From: Deltaproteobacteria bacterium
GTDB taxonomy: Bacteria; Desulfobacterota; Desulfobulbia; Desulfobulbales; Desulfurivibrionaceae
Assembly (NCBI GenBank): GCA_021802645.1
Contig: JAJZRO010000003.1
Coordinates: 62,001 to 126,000 of the forward strand
Length of the DNA stretch: 64,000 bases
Direction: 5' to 3'
Shown here one piece after another: positions 17,891-27,905 of the stretch. Made by a program: the position numbers and the translations under genes. Each line of letters opens with the position of its first letter. The stretch's first letter is position 1. The notes under the pieces are model-generated. The model was not told the origin of the DNA, ran no database searches, and worked only from the letters and a program-made list of their open reading frames with translations.

Positions 17891-20046
17891 GCACTCCCTC
17901 GCGCATGGAGCTCTTGGCGCCGGCCGGCAGCCTGGAGGCCTTCAGCGCGGCGGTGGCTGCCGGGGCGGATGCGGTCTACATCGGCGCCCCGGCCCTGAAC
18001 GCCAGGGCACTGGCCAAGCAGTTCTCCCTGGCCGAGGTGGCGGCGATGATCGACCATGCGCATGGCCGCGGGGTCAAGGTTTATGCGGCCATGAACAGCC
18101 TGATGAAGGAGGAGGAGATCCCGGCCGCGGTACGCCTGCTGGCCGCGCTCGCCGAACTCTCGGTGGATGCGGTGATCCTCCAGGATCTGGGAGTGTATGG
18201 GGTGGCCCGCGAGTATTTTCCCCAACTGCGCTTGCATGCCAGCACCCTGATGCTGGCCCACAACTCGCTGGCGGTGCAACATTTCGCCGCCATGGGTTTC
18301 CGGCGGGTGGTGCTGGCCCGCGAGGTGACGCTGGCGGAGATCCGCCAGTTCCGGCGGCAGAGTCCGGTGGAACTGGAGGTCTTTGTGCAGGGCGCCATGT
18401 GCTTCAGCTATTCCGGCCTCTGTCTCTTCAGCTCCTATCTCGGGGGCAAGAGCGGCTTGCGCGGCCGTTGCGTGCAGCCCTGCCGCCGGCGCTATACCTG
18501 GCAGGGCAGCAGAAAAGAGGGGGGCTATCTCTTTTCCATGAACGACCTCTCGGCCTTGCCTCTGCTGCCGGAGTTGCAGGCCGCCGGCGTGGGTTCGCTC
18601 AAGATCGAAGGCCGCATGCGCAGCGCTCAGTATGTGGCGCAGGTGGTGGCGGCCTACCGCCTGGCCCTCGATCATGGTGGTGACGAGAAGTCCCTGGCCG
18701 AGGCCGCATCGATGCTGGACGCGGCCATGGGCCGCAAGGCCACGGTGGGTTACTTCCGCACTCCGCAACCTGCCGGCATCATCACCCCGCATCACTCCGG
18801 CAACATCGGCATCTTCCTGGGCAAGATCGAGCGAGTCAAGGGCGGCCGGGCCGTGCTGGTGTTGCGGGATGCGGTGCGGAGCGCTGATCGTCTGCGGCTC
18901 CATGGCGAGGGCAGCGGCGAGCGCCAGAGCTTCACCCTGAAGGAGTTGCGGGTGCTGGGAAAATCGGTGCAGGAGGCGGCGGCCGGGACAAAGGTCGAAG
19001 TCGCGATCAGCGGGGCGGTGCGGCCCGGCGACAGCCTCTACAAGGTCGATGTCTCGGAGCGCCGGGCCTTGGCGGCCGGTCGCCACGCCATCGACCCGCG
19101 ACCCTTTGCCAAACTGGCGGCGCGCCTGGCCGAGCCCAAAGAGGCGGCGGCGATCCTTGGCCGCCTTGGGATTGGCAAGGCCAAGGCCCCGGCGAAACCA
19201 GCCGCGAAAAAAGGACGGCCGCCGGCCGAGGCGGCCTTGCCCCTCTGGCTCAAGGTGGACGACCTGCGGTTGCTCAACCAGCGACTGCCCGCCGAGGTGG
19301 TCGCGGTGGTGGCGCAGCTCACGCCGGAGACCTATAGCCAGCAGCAAAAGCTGGGGCGGGCCTTGGCGCCGCTACGGCCGAAGCTGATCTGGGCGCTGCC
19401 GCCGGTGATGCTGGAGGCGGATCTTTCCTTTTATGCCAAGACGATTACGGCTTTGCGCGACAGCGGCTTTGCCGCCTGGCAGCTCAGCCATGTGAGCCAG
19501 GTGGGGTTTTTTGCCGACCAGAGGCCACGGCGGCCGGCGGGCCGTGGCGGGCACTCGGGCGGGGTTATGGCCGGACTGCATGGCGACTACCGGCTCAACG
19601 TGCTCAACTCCTTAAGCCAGCGGGTCTTGGTGGGGATGGGGTTGGCCTCGGTGCAGGCCGCGGTGGAGATCGACCGGGAGTCGCTGGCGGCCGTGGCCGG
19701 TGCCAGGGCCGGACTGCTGGGGCTGATGGTATATGGCCGACCGCCGCTCTTCACAGCCCGGCTCATGCCGCGGTTCTTCCGTTACGATCAGCCCCTGGTG
19801 AGCCCCAAGGGGGAGGTCTTCGAGCTGAAAAAGGCCTTTGGCCAGACCGTGGCCGTGGCGCAGCATCCCTTCTCGCTGCTGCCGCATCAGTCCGAACTGG
19901 CGGCCATGGGCGTGGCCTACGGCGTGGTCGATCTTTCCCTCATGGGTCTTGGCCTGCGCGAGGCGACGCAGTTGTTGCGTGGTCTCGGCAAAGGCCATCC
20001 GCGCCAGCGGTTGAGCACCTTCAACTACCGCGGCACGCTGCCGTAG
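17887..20046 (+). CDS. Peptidase U32 family protein (RlhA/TrhP-like)
   Basis: 719 residues. It opens with MELLAPAGSLEAFSAAVAAG, the U32 N-terminus, and carries the U32 signature region EVFVQGAMCFSYSGLCLFSS near residues 165-185, followed by RGRCVQPCRRRY. Despite the name, characterised members such as RlhA and TrhP are needed for hydroxylation of 23S rRNA or tRNA bases. The length, with a long C-terminal part including an alanine-lysine linker near residues 435-450, matches the large U32 form. Which RNA it modifies cannot be told from sequence. Confidence 0.88.
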   Translation: MSTPSRMELLAPAGSLEAFSAAVAAGADAVYIGAPALNARALAKQFSLAEVAAMIDHAHGRGVKVYAAMNSLMKEEEIPAAVRLLAALAELSVDAVILQDLGVYGVAREYFPQLRLHASTLMLAHNSLAVQHFAAMGFRRVVLAREVTLAEIRQFRRQSPVELEVFVQGAMCFSYSGLCLFSSYLGGKSGLRGRCVQPCRRRYTWQGSRKEGGYLFSMNDLSALPLLPELQAAGVGSLKIEGRMRSAQYVAQVVAAYRLALDHGGDEKSLAEAASMLDAAMGRKATVGYFRTPQPAGIITPHHSGNIGIFLGKIERVKGGRAVLVLRDAVRSADRLRLHGEGSGERQSFTLKELRVLGKSVQEAAAGTKVEVAISGAVRPGDSLYKVDVSERRALAAGRHAIDPRPFAKLAARLAEPKEAAAILGRLGIGKAKAPAKPAAKKGRPPAEAALPLWLKVDDLRLLNQRLPAEVVAVVAQLTPETYSQQQKLGRALAPLRPKLIWALPPVMLEADLSFYAKTITALRDSGFAAWQLSHVSQVGFFADQRPRRPAGRGGHSGGVMAGLHGDYRLNVLNSLSQRVLVGMGLASVQAAVEIDRESLAAVAGARAGLLGLMVYGRPPLFTARLMPRFFRYDQPLVSPKGEVFELKKAFGQTVAVAQHPFSLLPHQSELAAMGVAYGVVDLSLMGLGLREATQLLRGLGKGHPRQRLSTFNYRGTLP

Positions 20047-20138
20047 AGCGGCCATCGGCGTTCTGCGCCGTCAGTTTCCCTTTCCATCCGCTCGCTGGTT
20101 TTTTTTGGACAGCCGCCCGGGCTGTCGGTGGCTCACGC

Positions 20139-20354
20139 TCAGGAAAAACCCGACCTCGACGAGCAACCGGAGAGCGCCCCGGCCGGGATTGAACTGCCCG
20201 AAGAGGAGATGCGGAAGCTGCTGGCGGAGATGGTCTTTTCGACCAGGGCGCTGCCACACGCCTTGCAGGTGACGTCTTTGACCCCGTCGCACGAGCTGAC
20301 CAGCGCCTCGAACAGGGTCTTGCATTGCTGGCAGCGGAATTCATAGATCGGCAT
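20139..20354 (-). CDS. FmdB-type zinc ribbon protein
   Basis: 71 residues on the minus strand, starting MPIYEFRCQQCKTLFEAL. Two CxxC pairs (CQQC and CKAC) form a zinc ribbon; the C-terminal third is serine-rich and probably disordered. The FmdB family is common in anaerobes and was named from formamidase operons; a regulatory role is assumed but not shown. Its 3' end faces the U32 gene. Confidence 0.85.
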   Translation of the reverse strand: MPIYEFRCQQCKTLFEALVSSCDGVKDVTCKACGSALVEKTISASSFRISSSGSSIPAGALSGCSSRSGFS

Positions 20355-20397
20355 GGCGAATCCTCCGATGATCGGTGATTAGGAACAAGGGACTTGA

Positions 20398-20426
20398 TAT
20401 TTAAGCATTTACTTAATGATTGTCCA
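20398..20426 (-). promoter_or_regulatory. Promoter of the FmdB-type gene
   Basis: On the minus strand TGGACA (20421-20426), 17 bases and TAAATA (20398-20403) form a likely sigma-70 promoter, in an AT-rich patch unlike the surrounding DNA. The inverted repeat TTAAG/CTTAA (20401-20416) overlaps the -10 and spacer and could be an operator. Confidence 0.55.
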
Positions 20427-20500
20427 GCGGAAAGTTGGGTGGGGCAGTCCGGCGATCGGCCGGCGCGAAAGACCGCCCGACCGCCGGCAGGACGCGATTG

Positions 20501-21133
20501 CTAGAATTCGGCCGCCAGGGCGCGGGCTGCCACCTTCTTCGTTTCGACCATCTTCGCATACTCTTCCCGACCGAGCATGAGGGTCGGCTCGATCACGATG
20601 GGCCGCAGGTCGGTGAAGCCGATGAAGCCCAGGATCATCTCCAGATACCGTTTCTGCATGTCCATACCCTCGGCCGGGGTGCCCGGCGGGTAGGCGCCGC
20701 CGCGCGCATAGATGAGTGCCGCCGGTTTGCCGACGACCAGTCCTTTATAGCCTTCCTGCGGGGAGTAGCTGAAGGTGTAGCTGGGCTGGATCAGGATATC
20801 GATGTAGTGTTTGAGGATGTAGGGGATGCCGAAGTTCCACATGGGCAACGAGAAGAGATACTTGTCGAACCCCTTGAAGTGGGCGATGATCTCCTCCACC
20901 GCGCGCCAGGCCTCTTTTTCCACGGCGGTATGGGCCTCGCCATGCAGAATGCGGTACTTGGCGTCGATGATCGCGCCGTCAAAGGGCGGCAGGGGGGTCT
21001 GCCAGAGGTCGAGGGTCGTCACCTCGTCGCCGGGATGGCTCTGCCGGTAGGCGGCCAGAAATTCACGGGCCACCTGGATGGATGCCGACCGTTCTTTGCG
21101 GGGAGAAGCCTCGATATAGAGCAGCCGTGCCAT
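20501..21133 (-). CDS. azoR: FMN-dependent NAD(P)H:quinone/azo oxidoreductase (AzoR family)
   Basis: 210 residues from the ATG at 21133, preceded by AGGAGG at good spacing; a longer upstream frame is not supported. The flavodoxin-like fold is shown by LLYIEASPRKERSASIQVA (phosphate loop of FMN) and LPMWNFGIPYILKHYID (isoalloxazine contact). AzoR proteins reduce quinones and azo compounds by two electrons and protect against thiol or quinone stress. It is monocistronic with its own extended -10 promoter. Confidence 0.9.
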   Translation of the reverse strand: MARLLYIEASPRKERSASIQVAREFLAAYRQSHPGDEVTTLDLWQTPLPPFDGAIIDAKYRILHGEAHTAVEKEAWRAVEEIIAHFKGFDKYLFSLPMWNFGIPYILKHYIDILIQPSYTFSYSPQEGYKGLVVGKPAALIYARGGAYPPGTPAEGMDMQKRYLEMILGFIGFTDLRPIVIEPTLMLGREEYAKMVETKKVAARALAAEF

Positions 21134-21158
21134 AGTGCACCTCCTTGTATTTTTGGCT

Positions 21159-21167
21159 ATTATAGCA
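21159..21167 (-). promoter_or_regulatory. Extended -10 promoter of azoR
   Basis: On the minus strand the sequence TGCTATAAT gives a perfect TATAAT (21159-21164) with the TGn extension (to 21167); no good -35 box is present. Transcription would start about 20 bases before the azoR ATG. Confidence 0.6.
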
Positions 21168-21233
21168 GGTTTTGCGGCGCGGCAGGCACTTCTTTGTCTG
21201 GCGGCGGAGAGGACTACGGCCGTTGGGGCAAAC

Positions 21234-21270
21234 AAAAAGCCCCTGCCACCAAACATGGCGGCAGGGGCTT
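21234..21270 (-). terminator. Intrinsic terminator of the SEC-C gene
   Basis: An 11-bp perfect stem, AAGCCCCTGCC (21237-21247) with GGCAGGGGCTT (21260-21270), is followed on the minus strand by a run of T. It lies 22 bases after the SEC-C gene stop. Confidence 0.9.
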
Positions 21271-21291
21271 ACTTTCTAGGCGGATGGCAGC

Positions 21292-21801
<510 letters not shown>

Positions 21802-21885
21802 GGTTCCCTCATTGTCTCGTTGCGGTGAATCGGCTGCCACTATGCCACGACTCTCCCTCTTTGTAAATGGGGAAGTGGCTCTCTG

Positions 21886-24711
21886 TCAGCGGCTGCCACC
21901 CGGATTCATCTTCACCACCTTGGCCTGGTCGCAGTAGTACTGGACCAGTTGCTGGAAGATGTTGTCGCGGCCGGTATAGATCTGGTTGGCGCTGTTCAGA
22001 ATCTGGTCCAGGGCCTCGGCGTAGCCGTCCACCCCGAGGACATTGTCGTGGATGAAGCCGCCGCCGCATTGCCCCTGCATCAGGGTGTCCATGTAGCGGT
22101 TCACGTTGGCCCAGTAGACCTGGTTGTTGCGGAACTGGGTGTTGGTATGCTTGGCCGCCTCGATCTTCTGGTCCATCATCCGTTGCATTTCCTGCTGGAA
22201 GAGATAGTTGTAGACCATGCCGGCGATTTTCGCCGGGGCCAATCCCGAGGTGCCGACGCTCTTGTTGCCGCCGGTGTTGGTGGTGACCGTCACCAGCATG
22301 GTGATGGTGTGGCCCGGATAGCGGCTGCGGTCGCGGTAGGGGTTGAAGTGGCTGACGAAGAGGGCCGACTTTTCGTTGGGCGCGGTACCGGTCTTGCCGG
22401 AGACGAGGTTGTTGTGGAAGGGGAACTCCGTCTTCATGCTGGAGGCGGTGCCGCGATTGCACACCTCGTAGAGCGCCTGCATTTCCTCGTCGCGTGCCTT
22501 CTTGACGTCGAGGAAGGGCTTGGGTTGGTAAGCCGGGTCGCGATCGCGCTGGTAGATGACTTTGCCGTTGACCACGATGCGCTTGACGAAGGAGGGTTGC
22601 CGGTAGTTGCCGTCCAGGAAGGCGTTGTAGATGCCGAGCCATTGCTGGACCGGCACGCTGAAGGCACCGATGCCGAACGGCCAGTATTTGGCGTCCTCAT
22701 GGCTGTAATCGAGGTGGATGTCGTCGAAGGCGGCGAGCATCGCGTCGCGGATCGCGCGGTCGGTGTAGAGTCGCGCGAAGATGGTGTTGATGGAGATCAC
22801 CTGCGCCTCCAGCAGGTTGTAGAGGCGGCCCATGGGATGGGCGCCGTCGTAATTGTACCAGTTGCGGGGCATCCACACCTGCCGACCTTCGTCGGCCAGA
22901 TATTTGTATTCCAGCGGCCGGTCGGCAAAGGTATCTTCCATCTTGAGGCCGCCCGCCTCCAGGCCGAAATAGGCGGTGATCGGCTTGATGGAGGAGGAGG
23001 GGATGATCTTCGCCTTGTTGTTCATCAGGTCGATGATGACCTTCTCGGAATCCTCCTTGCTCTCTTTTTCCACCTTCTCGCCGGTGGCGATGAAATCCTC
23101 GTCCGTATTGTGCTGGAGGAACTCCTTGCCGCCCACGTAGGCCACCACCTCGCCCTTCTGATTGACGGCGATGACACCGACGTTGAGGTGCTGGAAGAGG
23201 AATTCCATGTAGCTGTCAAAGTCGGTGTAGGGCGGTTCGAGCTTGCGGGCCAGATACTGCTCCCGGTCGCGTTGCCACATGCCGGCGTTCTTCTGCCGCA
23301 GGGCCTCGCGGTAGGCAGGGTTGGCGAGGTAGGTGGCGATGCTCGCCTTGATCCGTTCGACCAGATCAAGATCCACCGCGGTCTCGATCACCACGTCGCC
23401 TCGTTCGTCGAGGATGAGCTGGGTCCCGGGCACCTCCCGGCCGTTGATGCGATACGTGCGGCTGGTGACCTCCTTGATCACGTTCCACGAGGTCCATTCC
23501 TCCTCGCCATAGAGCGGCGAGCGGAAGTCACGGAAGCCGATGCGCCGGATGGAGTCCTCGTCCCGCAGGTACCAGCGCCGATACTCCTCTTCGCTGATCT
23601 CGTTAAGCTTGCGCAGGTGGGTCAGGGCCAGGTTGATCTTGGCCATGGCCTCGCGAGCCTGGGTGGCCATGGCCGGGTCGAGCTGGTCGAAGTTCTTGCC
23701 GCGGATGATCTCGTAAAAGGCGACCTGCCGGTTGTGGTTGGGGATGAAGGAGCCGATGGCCACCAGCTGCTGGTAATTGAGATCGGACAAGGGTTTCTTG
23801 AAGTAGCTGTCCGCCGCGGCGGGAAAGCCATAGATGTTGGCGCCCACCGGCACGGTGTTGGCGTAGAAGTTGAGGCACTTCTCCTTGCCGAATTTGGAGA
23901 CCATCATGTAGGAAATGACGATCTCTTCGAGTTTGTTGGCGATGGTGCGGTCGGTGTTGCCAAGGATCTTCTTGGCGTTCTGCATGACGATGGTACTGGC
24001 GCCGCGGGTGTGGCCGTGGAAGACATCGAGCACCGCGCCGAAGAGGTTGGGCCAGCTCACGCCGGGGTGGATGAGGAAGGCGTTGACGTACCAGGGGTTG
24101 TTGGGGTGCGGCAGCAGATAATGGTCTTCGCAGGCCAGCACCGCATTTTGCACCTTGGCCGGGATCGGCTGGGTGACCTGCCGTTTGCCGTACGCTTTGA
24201 TCACCGCCCCGTGGGCATCGACAATCCGGGCCGAGTGGGCGTAGTTTTCGAGGTCTTCGGGCAGGCGGCTCACCGGCGCGGTGTCGTAGATAGTGCGGGC
24301 GAAGATCACCTCGACGACGTGCTGGGTGGGGCCGGGGATGTAGTTGATCACCAGCAGGATGAGGGCCGCGATGCTCCCCCATTTCGCGGCCCTGGGAATC
24401 CAGTAGGCAAGCCAGAACAACAGGTGATGGAAGGGATTGTGCCAGGGGTAGAGGTGTTTGTTGCCGAGCCCCTCTTCCTCGATCATCTCGACATATTGCT
24501 GATAGCGGCCGGCGATGCTTTTGCTCCGCCGGATTTTTTTCATGATGGTCTTTTCGTCGAGCCCCTTGGCGATCTCCTTTTCGGTGAAGATGTGGCGGAA
24601 GGCCTTGTACTTGATGGCCTGTTCCTTGGGGTCGATCGGCCCCTTGCGTTCCGGGTCGCCGGTGGGCGGGGCTTCGGGGCGCGGGGGCTTTTTCTGCTTC
24701 GGGGTGGTCAC
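21886..24711 (-). CDS. Divergent bifunctional class A penicillin-binding protein
   Basis: 941 residues with a GTG start. A long charged cytoplasmic tail (about 1-105) precedes a single membrane helix near 110-127. The transglycosylase part has the catalytic-type Glu195 in CEDHYLL and GASTIVMQNAKK in place of the usual GASTITQQ, so two conserved glutamines are changed. The transpeptidase part has the full active-site set: SSIK (Ser573), SIN within QVISINTIFA, and KTGT (Lys773). The protein should build and cross-link peptidoglycan, though glycosyl transfer may be altered. It is not near other division genes. The family's usual length is 750-900 residues, and the excess is in the N-terminal tail. 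Confidence 0.85.
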   Translation of the reverse strand: MTTPKQKKPPRPEAPPTGDPERKGPIDPKEQAIKYKAFRHIFTEKEIAKGLDEKTIMKKIRRSKSIAGRYQQYVEMIEEEGLGNKHLYPWHNPFHHLLFWLAYWIPRAAKWGSIAALILLVINYIPGPTQHVVEVIFARTIYDTAPVSRLPEDLENYAHSARIVDAHGAVIKAYGKRQVTQPIPAKVQNAVLACEDHYLLPHPNNPWYVNAFLIHPGVSWPNLFGAVLDVFHGHTRGASTIVMQNAKKILGNTDRTIANKLEEIVISYMMVSKFGKEKCLNFYANTVPVGANIYGFPAAADSYFKKPLSDLNYQQLVAIGSFIPNHNRQVAFYEIIRGKNFDQLDPAMATQAREAMAKINLALTHLRKLNEISEEEYRRWYLRDEDSIRRIGFRDFRSPLYGEEEWTSWNVIKEVTSRTYRINGREVPGTQLILDERGDVVIETAVDLDLVERIKASIATYLANPAYREALRQKNAGMWQRDREQYLARKLEPPYTDFDSYMEFLFQHLNVGVIAVNQKGEVVAYVGGKEFLQHNTDEDFIATGEKVEKESKEDSEKVIIDLMNNKAKIIPSSSIKPITAYFGLEAGGLKMEDTFADRPLEYKYLADEGRQVWMPRNWYNYDGAHPMGRLYNLLEAQVISINTIFARLYTDRAIRDAMLAAFDDIHLDYSHEDAKYWPFGIGAFSVPVQQWLGIYNAFLDGNYRQPSFVKRIVVNGKVIYQRDRDPAYQPKPFLDVKKARDEEMQALYEVCNRGTASSMKTEFPFHNNLVSGKTGTAPNEKSALFVSHFNPYRDRSRYPGHTITMLVTVTTNTGGNKSVGTSGLAPAKIAGMVYNYLFQQEMQRMMDQKIEAAKHTNTQFRNNQVYWANVNRYMDTLMQGQCGGGFIHDNVLGVDGYAEALDQILNSANQIYTGRDNIFQQLVQYYCDQAKVVKMNPGGSR

Positions 24712-25077
24712 GACGAATCGGCGAAGAGGCGGTCAGACGCGGGACGTCGCGACGTTTCTCGTTGAAAACCACATGGAAAAACGGGAAAATAGCAACTGGC
24801 AGCCCCCCTTGCTGGAATGATTCAGGAAGTATTTTACCTGACTTTATCGGGAAGACAACAGGAAAGCATGAGCACGGAACGCGGATGCTGCCGCTGGCGG
24901 TGGGTTCTGCCGGAGGGTTCCGGAATCTGTCGGCCGAGGGCGGAAAAATATTGAAGGTCGGGACGGGAACTGCCGATAATTGCAAGTGAAACCAGCGGGC
25001 TGGGCGAGGGATCGGTTTGGCGGCCCGTCCGCGATCCGGGCATGGGGCCCCCTCAAGGGAGAGCGTCTTTTCACGGA
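24712..25077 (+). promoter_or_regulatory. Intergenic region with promoter for the pentapeptide protein
   Basis: This 366-base gap separates two divergent genes. The best plus-strand promoter is TTGAAG (24951-24956), 18 bases, GATAAT (24975-24980), about 95 bases before the gene. A short inverted repeat TCAGG/CCTGA (24822-24841) brackets an AT-rich core and could be a binding site. No convincing coding sequence is seen. Confidence 0.45.
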
Positions 25078-27684
25078 ATGTCTGCAAACTTCGAGTGCCA
25101 GTGCGGTTACAGCAAAACGGTGGCGGCGGAACATGCCGGCAAGACCGTGCCATGCCCGCAATGCCGCAAGCCCGTCACCGTGCGTAAGGCCACGGCCGCG
25201 GCGGCATCGCCGGCTGGCGACGCCTATTTCCTCTGTGACCGCTGCGGCCATCGTCAGCCGGTGCCCGCGCAGCACATCGGGGCTATGGTGCCTTGCCCCA
25301 AGTGCCGGAACCTCGGCCAGGTTCACCGCGAAGAGAAGCCGACCAGGAAACCGAAGCGGGAACAGGCTGCCGCCGCGCCGGCCGTGGCCGGCAAAAGAGA
25401 GGAAGGCGGCGGCCATGCGGGCCTGCTCCTGGCCCTGCTGGCCCTGCTGGCCATTGGCATCGGCGGTGGCGCCGGCTACTTGGCCAACCATCGTGTTCAC
25501 CTGCCGTGGACCACGGTTGCCATTTCCGCTCCGCCCCCGCTGACCGGGGTCAATAACTCGTTCAAGGACCCCACCGGCCTGGCCGAAGTCCAGCGGATCC
25601 TCGCCACCAGCCGCAACCTCTCCGGCCGCGACCTCTCTGCCATCGATTTTACCGGCGTGGACCTGCACGGCGCCAACCTCCAGCGGACCATCCTCAATGG
25701 CGTGCGTCTCCAGGGGGCCGATCTTTCCGGGGCCGACCTGCGGCAGGCGGACCTTACTTTTGCCGACCTCGGCAAGGCCGACCTCGAAGGCGCCTGGCTT
25801 GGCGAGGCGAAGATGGCCAAGGCAGACCTCAATCACGCCGATCTCTCCCGCGCCAATCTGGTCAACACCGATCTCAGTCGCGCCAACCTGACCGGCGCAA
25901 TACTCAAGGGGACGAACGCGGGCGGCGCGCTGCTCCATGAAGCGGACTGCACCCAGAGCGACTGGCGTGAGGCGGATTTGACCAAGGCGAATCTCGGCCA
26001 GGCCAATTTCACCGAGGCCGTGCTGCGGGAGACCAATCTGGCCGGCGCCAGCCTGACCTCCACCAACCTCCTGAGCGCGGATCTGGCCGGCGCCAAACTG
26101 ACGCGGGCCGATCTCAGCCGCATGCACCTCGATACGGTCCGGCTGACCAAGGCGGATCTGACCGGGGCCAACCTCTATGGCGCGAGCCTGCGCGGCGTGG
26201 ACCTGGGCGAGTCGTCGCTGGCCGACGCCGATCTTTCCGGCGCCGATCTTTCCGGCGCCGACCTCACCCGGACGGTGCTGGTGCGCGGCAACCTGCACAG
26301 CGCCATCCTGGCCGGCGCCTCCGCCAAGTACGCGGATTACCGGGGCGCCAACCTGACCCGCGCCAACCTTGCCGGGGCCAATCTGGCCGGTGCCAACCTG
26401 GTCGAGGCGAATCTTACCGGCGCCAACCTCACCAAGGCCAACCTCACCACCACGAACCTCGGCAGCGCCAACCTCACCGGCGCCAATCTCGCCGAGGTCG
26501 ATCTCTCCTCCCGCGCCACCCTGGTGAACGCCAACCTCACCAACTCGCAACTCCGCAAGGCCGACCTTTCCGGGGCCGACCTCAGTAACGCCAACCTCAC
26601 CGGCGCCGACCTCTGCGAGGTGGAGCTCAGCAAGGCCAAGCTCAATCGCGCCTATCTCAGCAAGGCGAATCTGACCCATGCCGACCTTTCCGACGCCGAT
26701 CTTTCCAGCGCCGACCTCAAGGAGGCCAATCTCACCGGCGTCAACCTTACCGCCGGCAGCTTGGCCTTCAAGGATCTCGAGGCCACGGTCTTCACCGACG
26801 TGAAGCTCATCCGTTTCGATTTGCGCAACGCCAACCTGATCAATGCGAATCTGGCCAAGGCGGATTTGCGCCATGTCGACTTGACCAACGCCGATCTCAC
26901 CAACGCCAACCTGCGCGAGGCGAATCTCGGCGAGGCGGACCTGCGTTGGAGCAACCTCACCGATGCCGATCTCGCCGGTGCGCGCCTCGATGGGGCGAAC
27001 CTCAACGATGCGGAACTGAACCGCGCCAACTTCGAGGGCGCCGATCTCTCGGACGCCACCCTGTACAACGTGAAGAACATCGAGAAGGCCAAGAAGATCC
27101 GTGGCGCCGCTGGGTTCGACAAGGCACTGGCCAGAACCAACCGCAAGGAGACCGGCCCTGAGCGGCAGCGGACGGCGGCGGTGGTCAGCGAGCCCTCGCC
27201 GGCGGCGCCGGCGAGGAACGTCAAGATCTGGCGGATGGACCTGGAGGGCGCCGGTCTGGTGGCGGAGAAGTTCGCGGCCATGCCGGAGATCGGCAAGGCC
27301 TTTGAGAACATCCCCGACATCGAGGCGAACATGGTGAAGCTCCAGATGTTCACCGCCGGGCCGCAGGAGATCCCCGACCGGGCCGGGGCAACGTTCGGCG
27401 TCCTTTATTCGATCAACTTCATGCCCGCCAATATCGACCTGCCGCTGGAGATCAAGTGGATCGGGCCCGGCGGCCAGGTTGTGCAAACCAAGACCAAGAA
27501 GATCAAGTCCAGCCAGCGCCAGCTGGAATCCTACACCATCCCGGCCAAGGCGCGGAACATCGACGGCACCTGGGTGGTCCAGTTTTTCCACGACAAGAAG
27601 CTCATCGGCCAGCAGCATCTCATGGTCAAGCCGCCCGCCGGCCGGATGGAGGCCAGGGCCGCCGCCGGCGCCGCGGCGATGTAA
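25078..27684 (+). CDS. Double zinc-ribbon, membrane-anchored pentapeptide-repeat protein
   Basis: 868 residues from ATG 25078, which places the first zinc ribbon at the N-terminus; an in-frame ATG at 25042 is an alternative. Two cysteine-pair modules (Cys7/9 with 26/29, and 53/56 with 73/76) precede a lysine-rich linker, one membrane helix (about 114-136) and roughly 95 tandem pentapeptides of A(D/N)LxX type from about 181 to 667, interrupted by a few degenerate stretches. A C-terminal beta-like domain (about 710-860; [15 protein letters not shown]) ends it. Pentapeptide repeats fold as a square beta-helix, here about 24 turns. If the helix is single-pass with the ribbons inside, the rod lies in the periplasm. 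Function unknown. Confidence 0.85.
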   Translation: MSANFECQCGYSKTVAAEHAGKTVPCPQCRKPVTVRKATAAAASPAGDAYFLCDRCGHRQPVPAQHIGAMVPCPKCRNLGQVHREEKPTRKPKREQAAAAPAVAGKREEGGGHAGLLLALLALLAIGIGGGAGYLANHRVHLPWTTVAISAPPPLTGVNNSFKDPTGLAEVQRILATSRNLSGRDLSAIDFTGVDLHGANLQRTILNGVRLQGADLSGADLRQADLTFADLGKADLEGAWLGEAKMAKADLNHADLSRANLVNTDLSRANLTGAILKGTNAGGALLHEADCTQSDWREADLTKANLGQANFTEAVLRETNLAGASLTSTNLLSADLAGAKLTRADLSRMHLDTVRLTKADLTGANLYGASLRGVDLGESSLADADLSGADLSGADLTRTVLVRGNLHSAILAGASAKYADYRGANLTRANLAGANLAGANLVEANLTGANLTKANLTTTNLGSANLTGANLAEVDLSSRATLVNANLTNSQLRKADLSGADLSNANLTGADLCEVELSKAKLNRAYLSKANLTHADLSDADLSSADLKEANLTGVNLTAGSLAFKDLEATVFTDVKLIRFDLRNANLINANLAKADLRHVDLTNADLTNANLREANLGEADLRWSNLTDADLAGARLDGANLNDAELNRANFEGADLSDATLYNVKNIEKAKKIRGAAGFDKALARTNRKETGPERQRTAAVVSEPSPAAPARNVKIWRMDLEGAGLVAEKFAAMPEIGKAFENIPDIEANMVKLQMFTAGPQEIPDRAGATFGVLYSINFMPANIDLPLEIKWIGPGGQVVQTKTKKIKSSQRQLESYTIPAKARNIDGTWVVQFFHDKKLIGQQHLMVKPPAGRMEARAAAGAAAM

Positions 27685-27686
27685 TC

Positions 27687-27815
27687 GGCTGCAGCGAGAT
27701 CATCAACGAGGAAAAGGCAGCGGCCATCGGGATCCGCCGTCTGATGATGAAGCCAGTGCTGCGCGAGCCGCTCGCCAGGGTGCTGCGGGAGGTGTTCAAT
27801 CAGTCGGGGCGGTGA
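27687..27815 (+). pseudogene. Remnant of a response-regulator receiver domain
   Basis: Directly after the pentapeptide stop, another frame reads GCSEIINEEKAAAIGIRRLM then MKPVLREPLARVLREVFNQ and a stop at 27813. This is the end of a CheY-like receiver as found at the C-terminus of hybrid kinases, with the conserved Lys-Pro pair. The first two thirds, including the phospho-acceptor Asp, are missing, and no start or ribosome site is present. It looks like the tail of a gene replaced by, or recombined with, the pentapeptide gene. Confidence 0.6.
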
Positions 27816-27905
27816 ACGGGGCGGCTGATCGCCCTTCAGGTCGTGCTTCCAAGGTGCTGGCCAGGAGGGGGAAGCGCTTTGCATTCCGGGAGGAAGAAGG
27901 GTGGT

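Noticed and set aside
20108-20126. GACAGCC/GGCTGTC hairpin as terminator between the U32 and FmdB-type genes
   Set aside because: The T run lies before the stem on the plus strand and becomes an A run after it on the minus strand, so it fits neither direction.
24762-24989. 75-codon plus-strand frame before the pentapeptide gene
   Set aside because: No ribosome site, no motif, and it covers the likely promoter.
25600-27100. Short regular DNA repeats that could suggest a CRISPR or satellite array
   Set aside because: The period is 15 bases in frame and explained by pentapeptide codons; there are no spacers.
24844-27618. Long minus-strand open frame opposite the pentapeptide gene
   Set aside because: It is the antisense image of the regular repeat codons (a monotonous pattern of E/G/A/Q residues) with no domain and no ribosome site.
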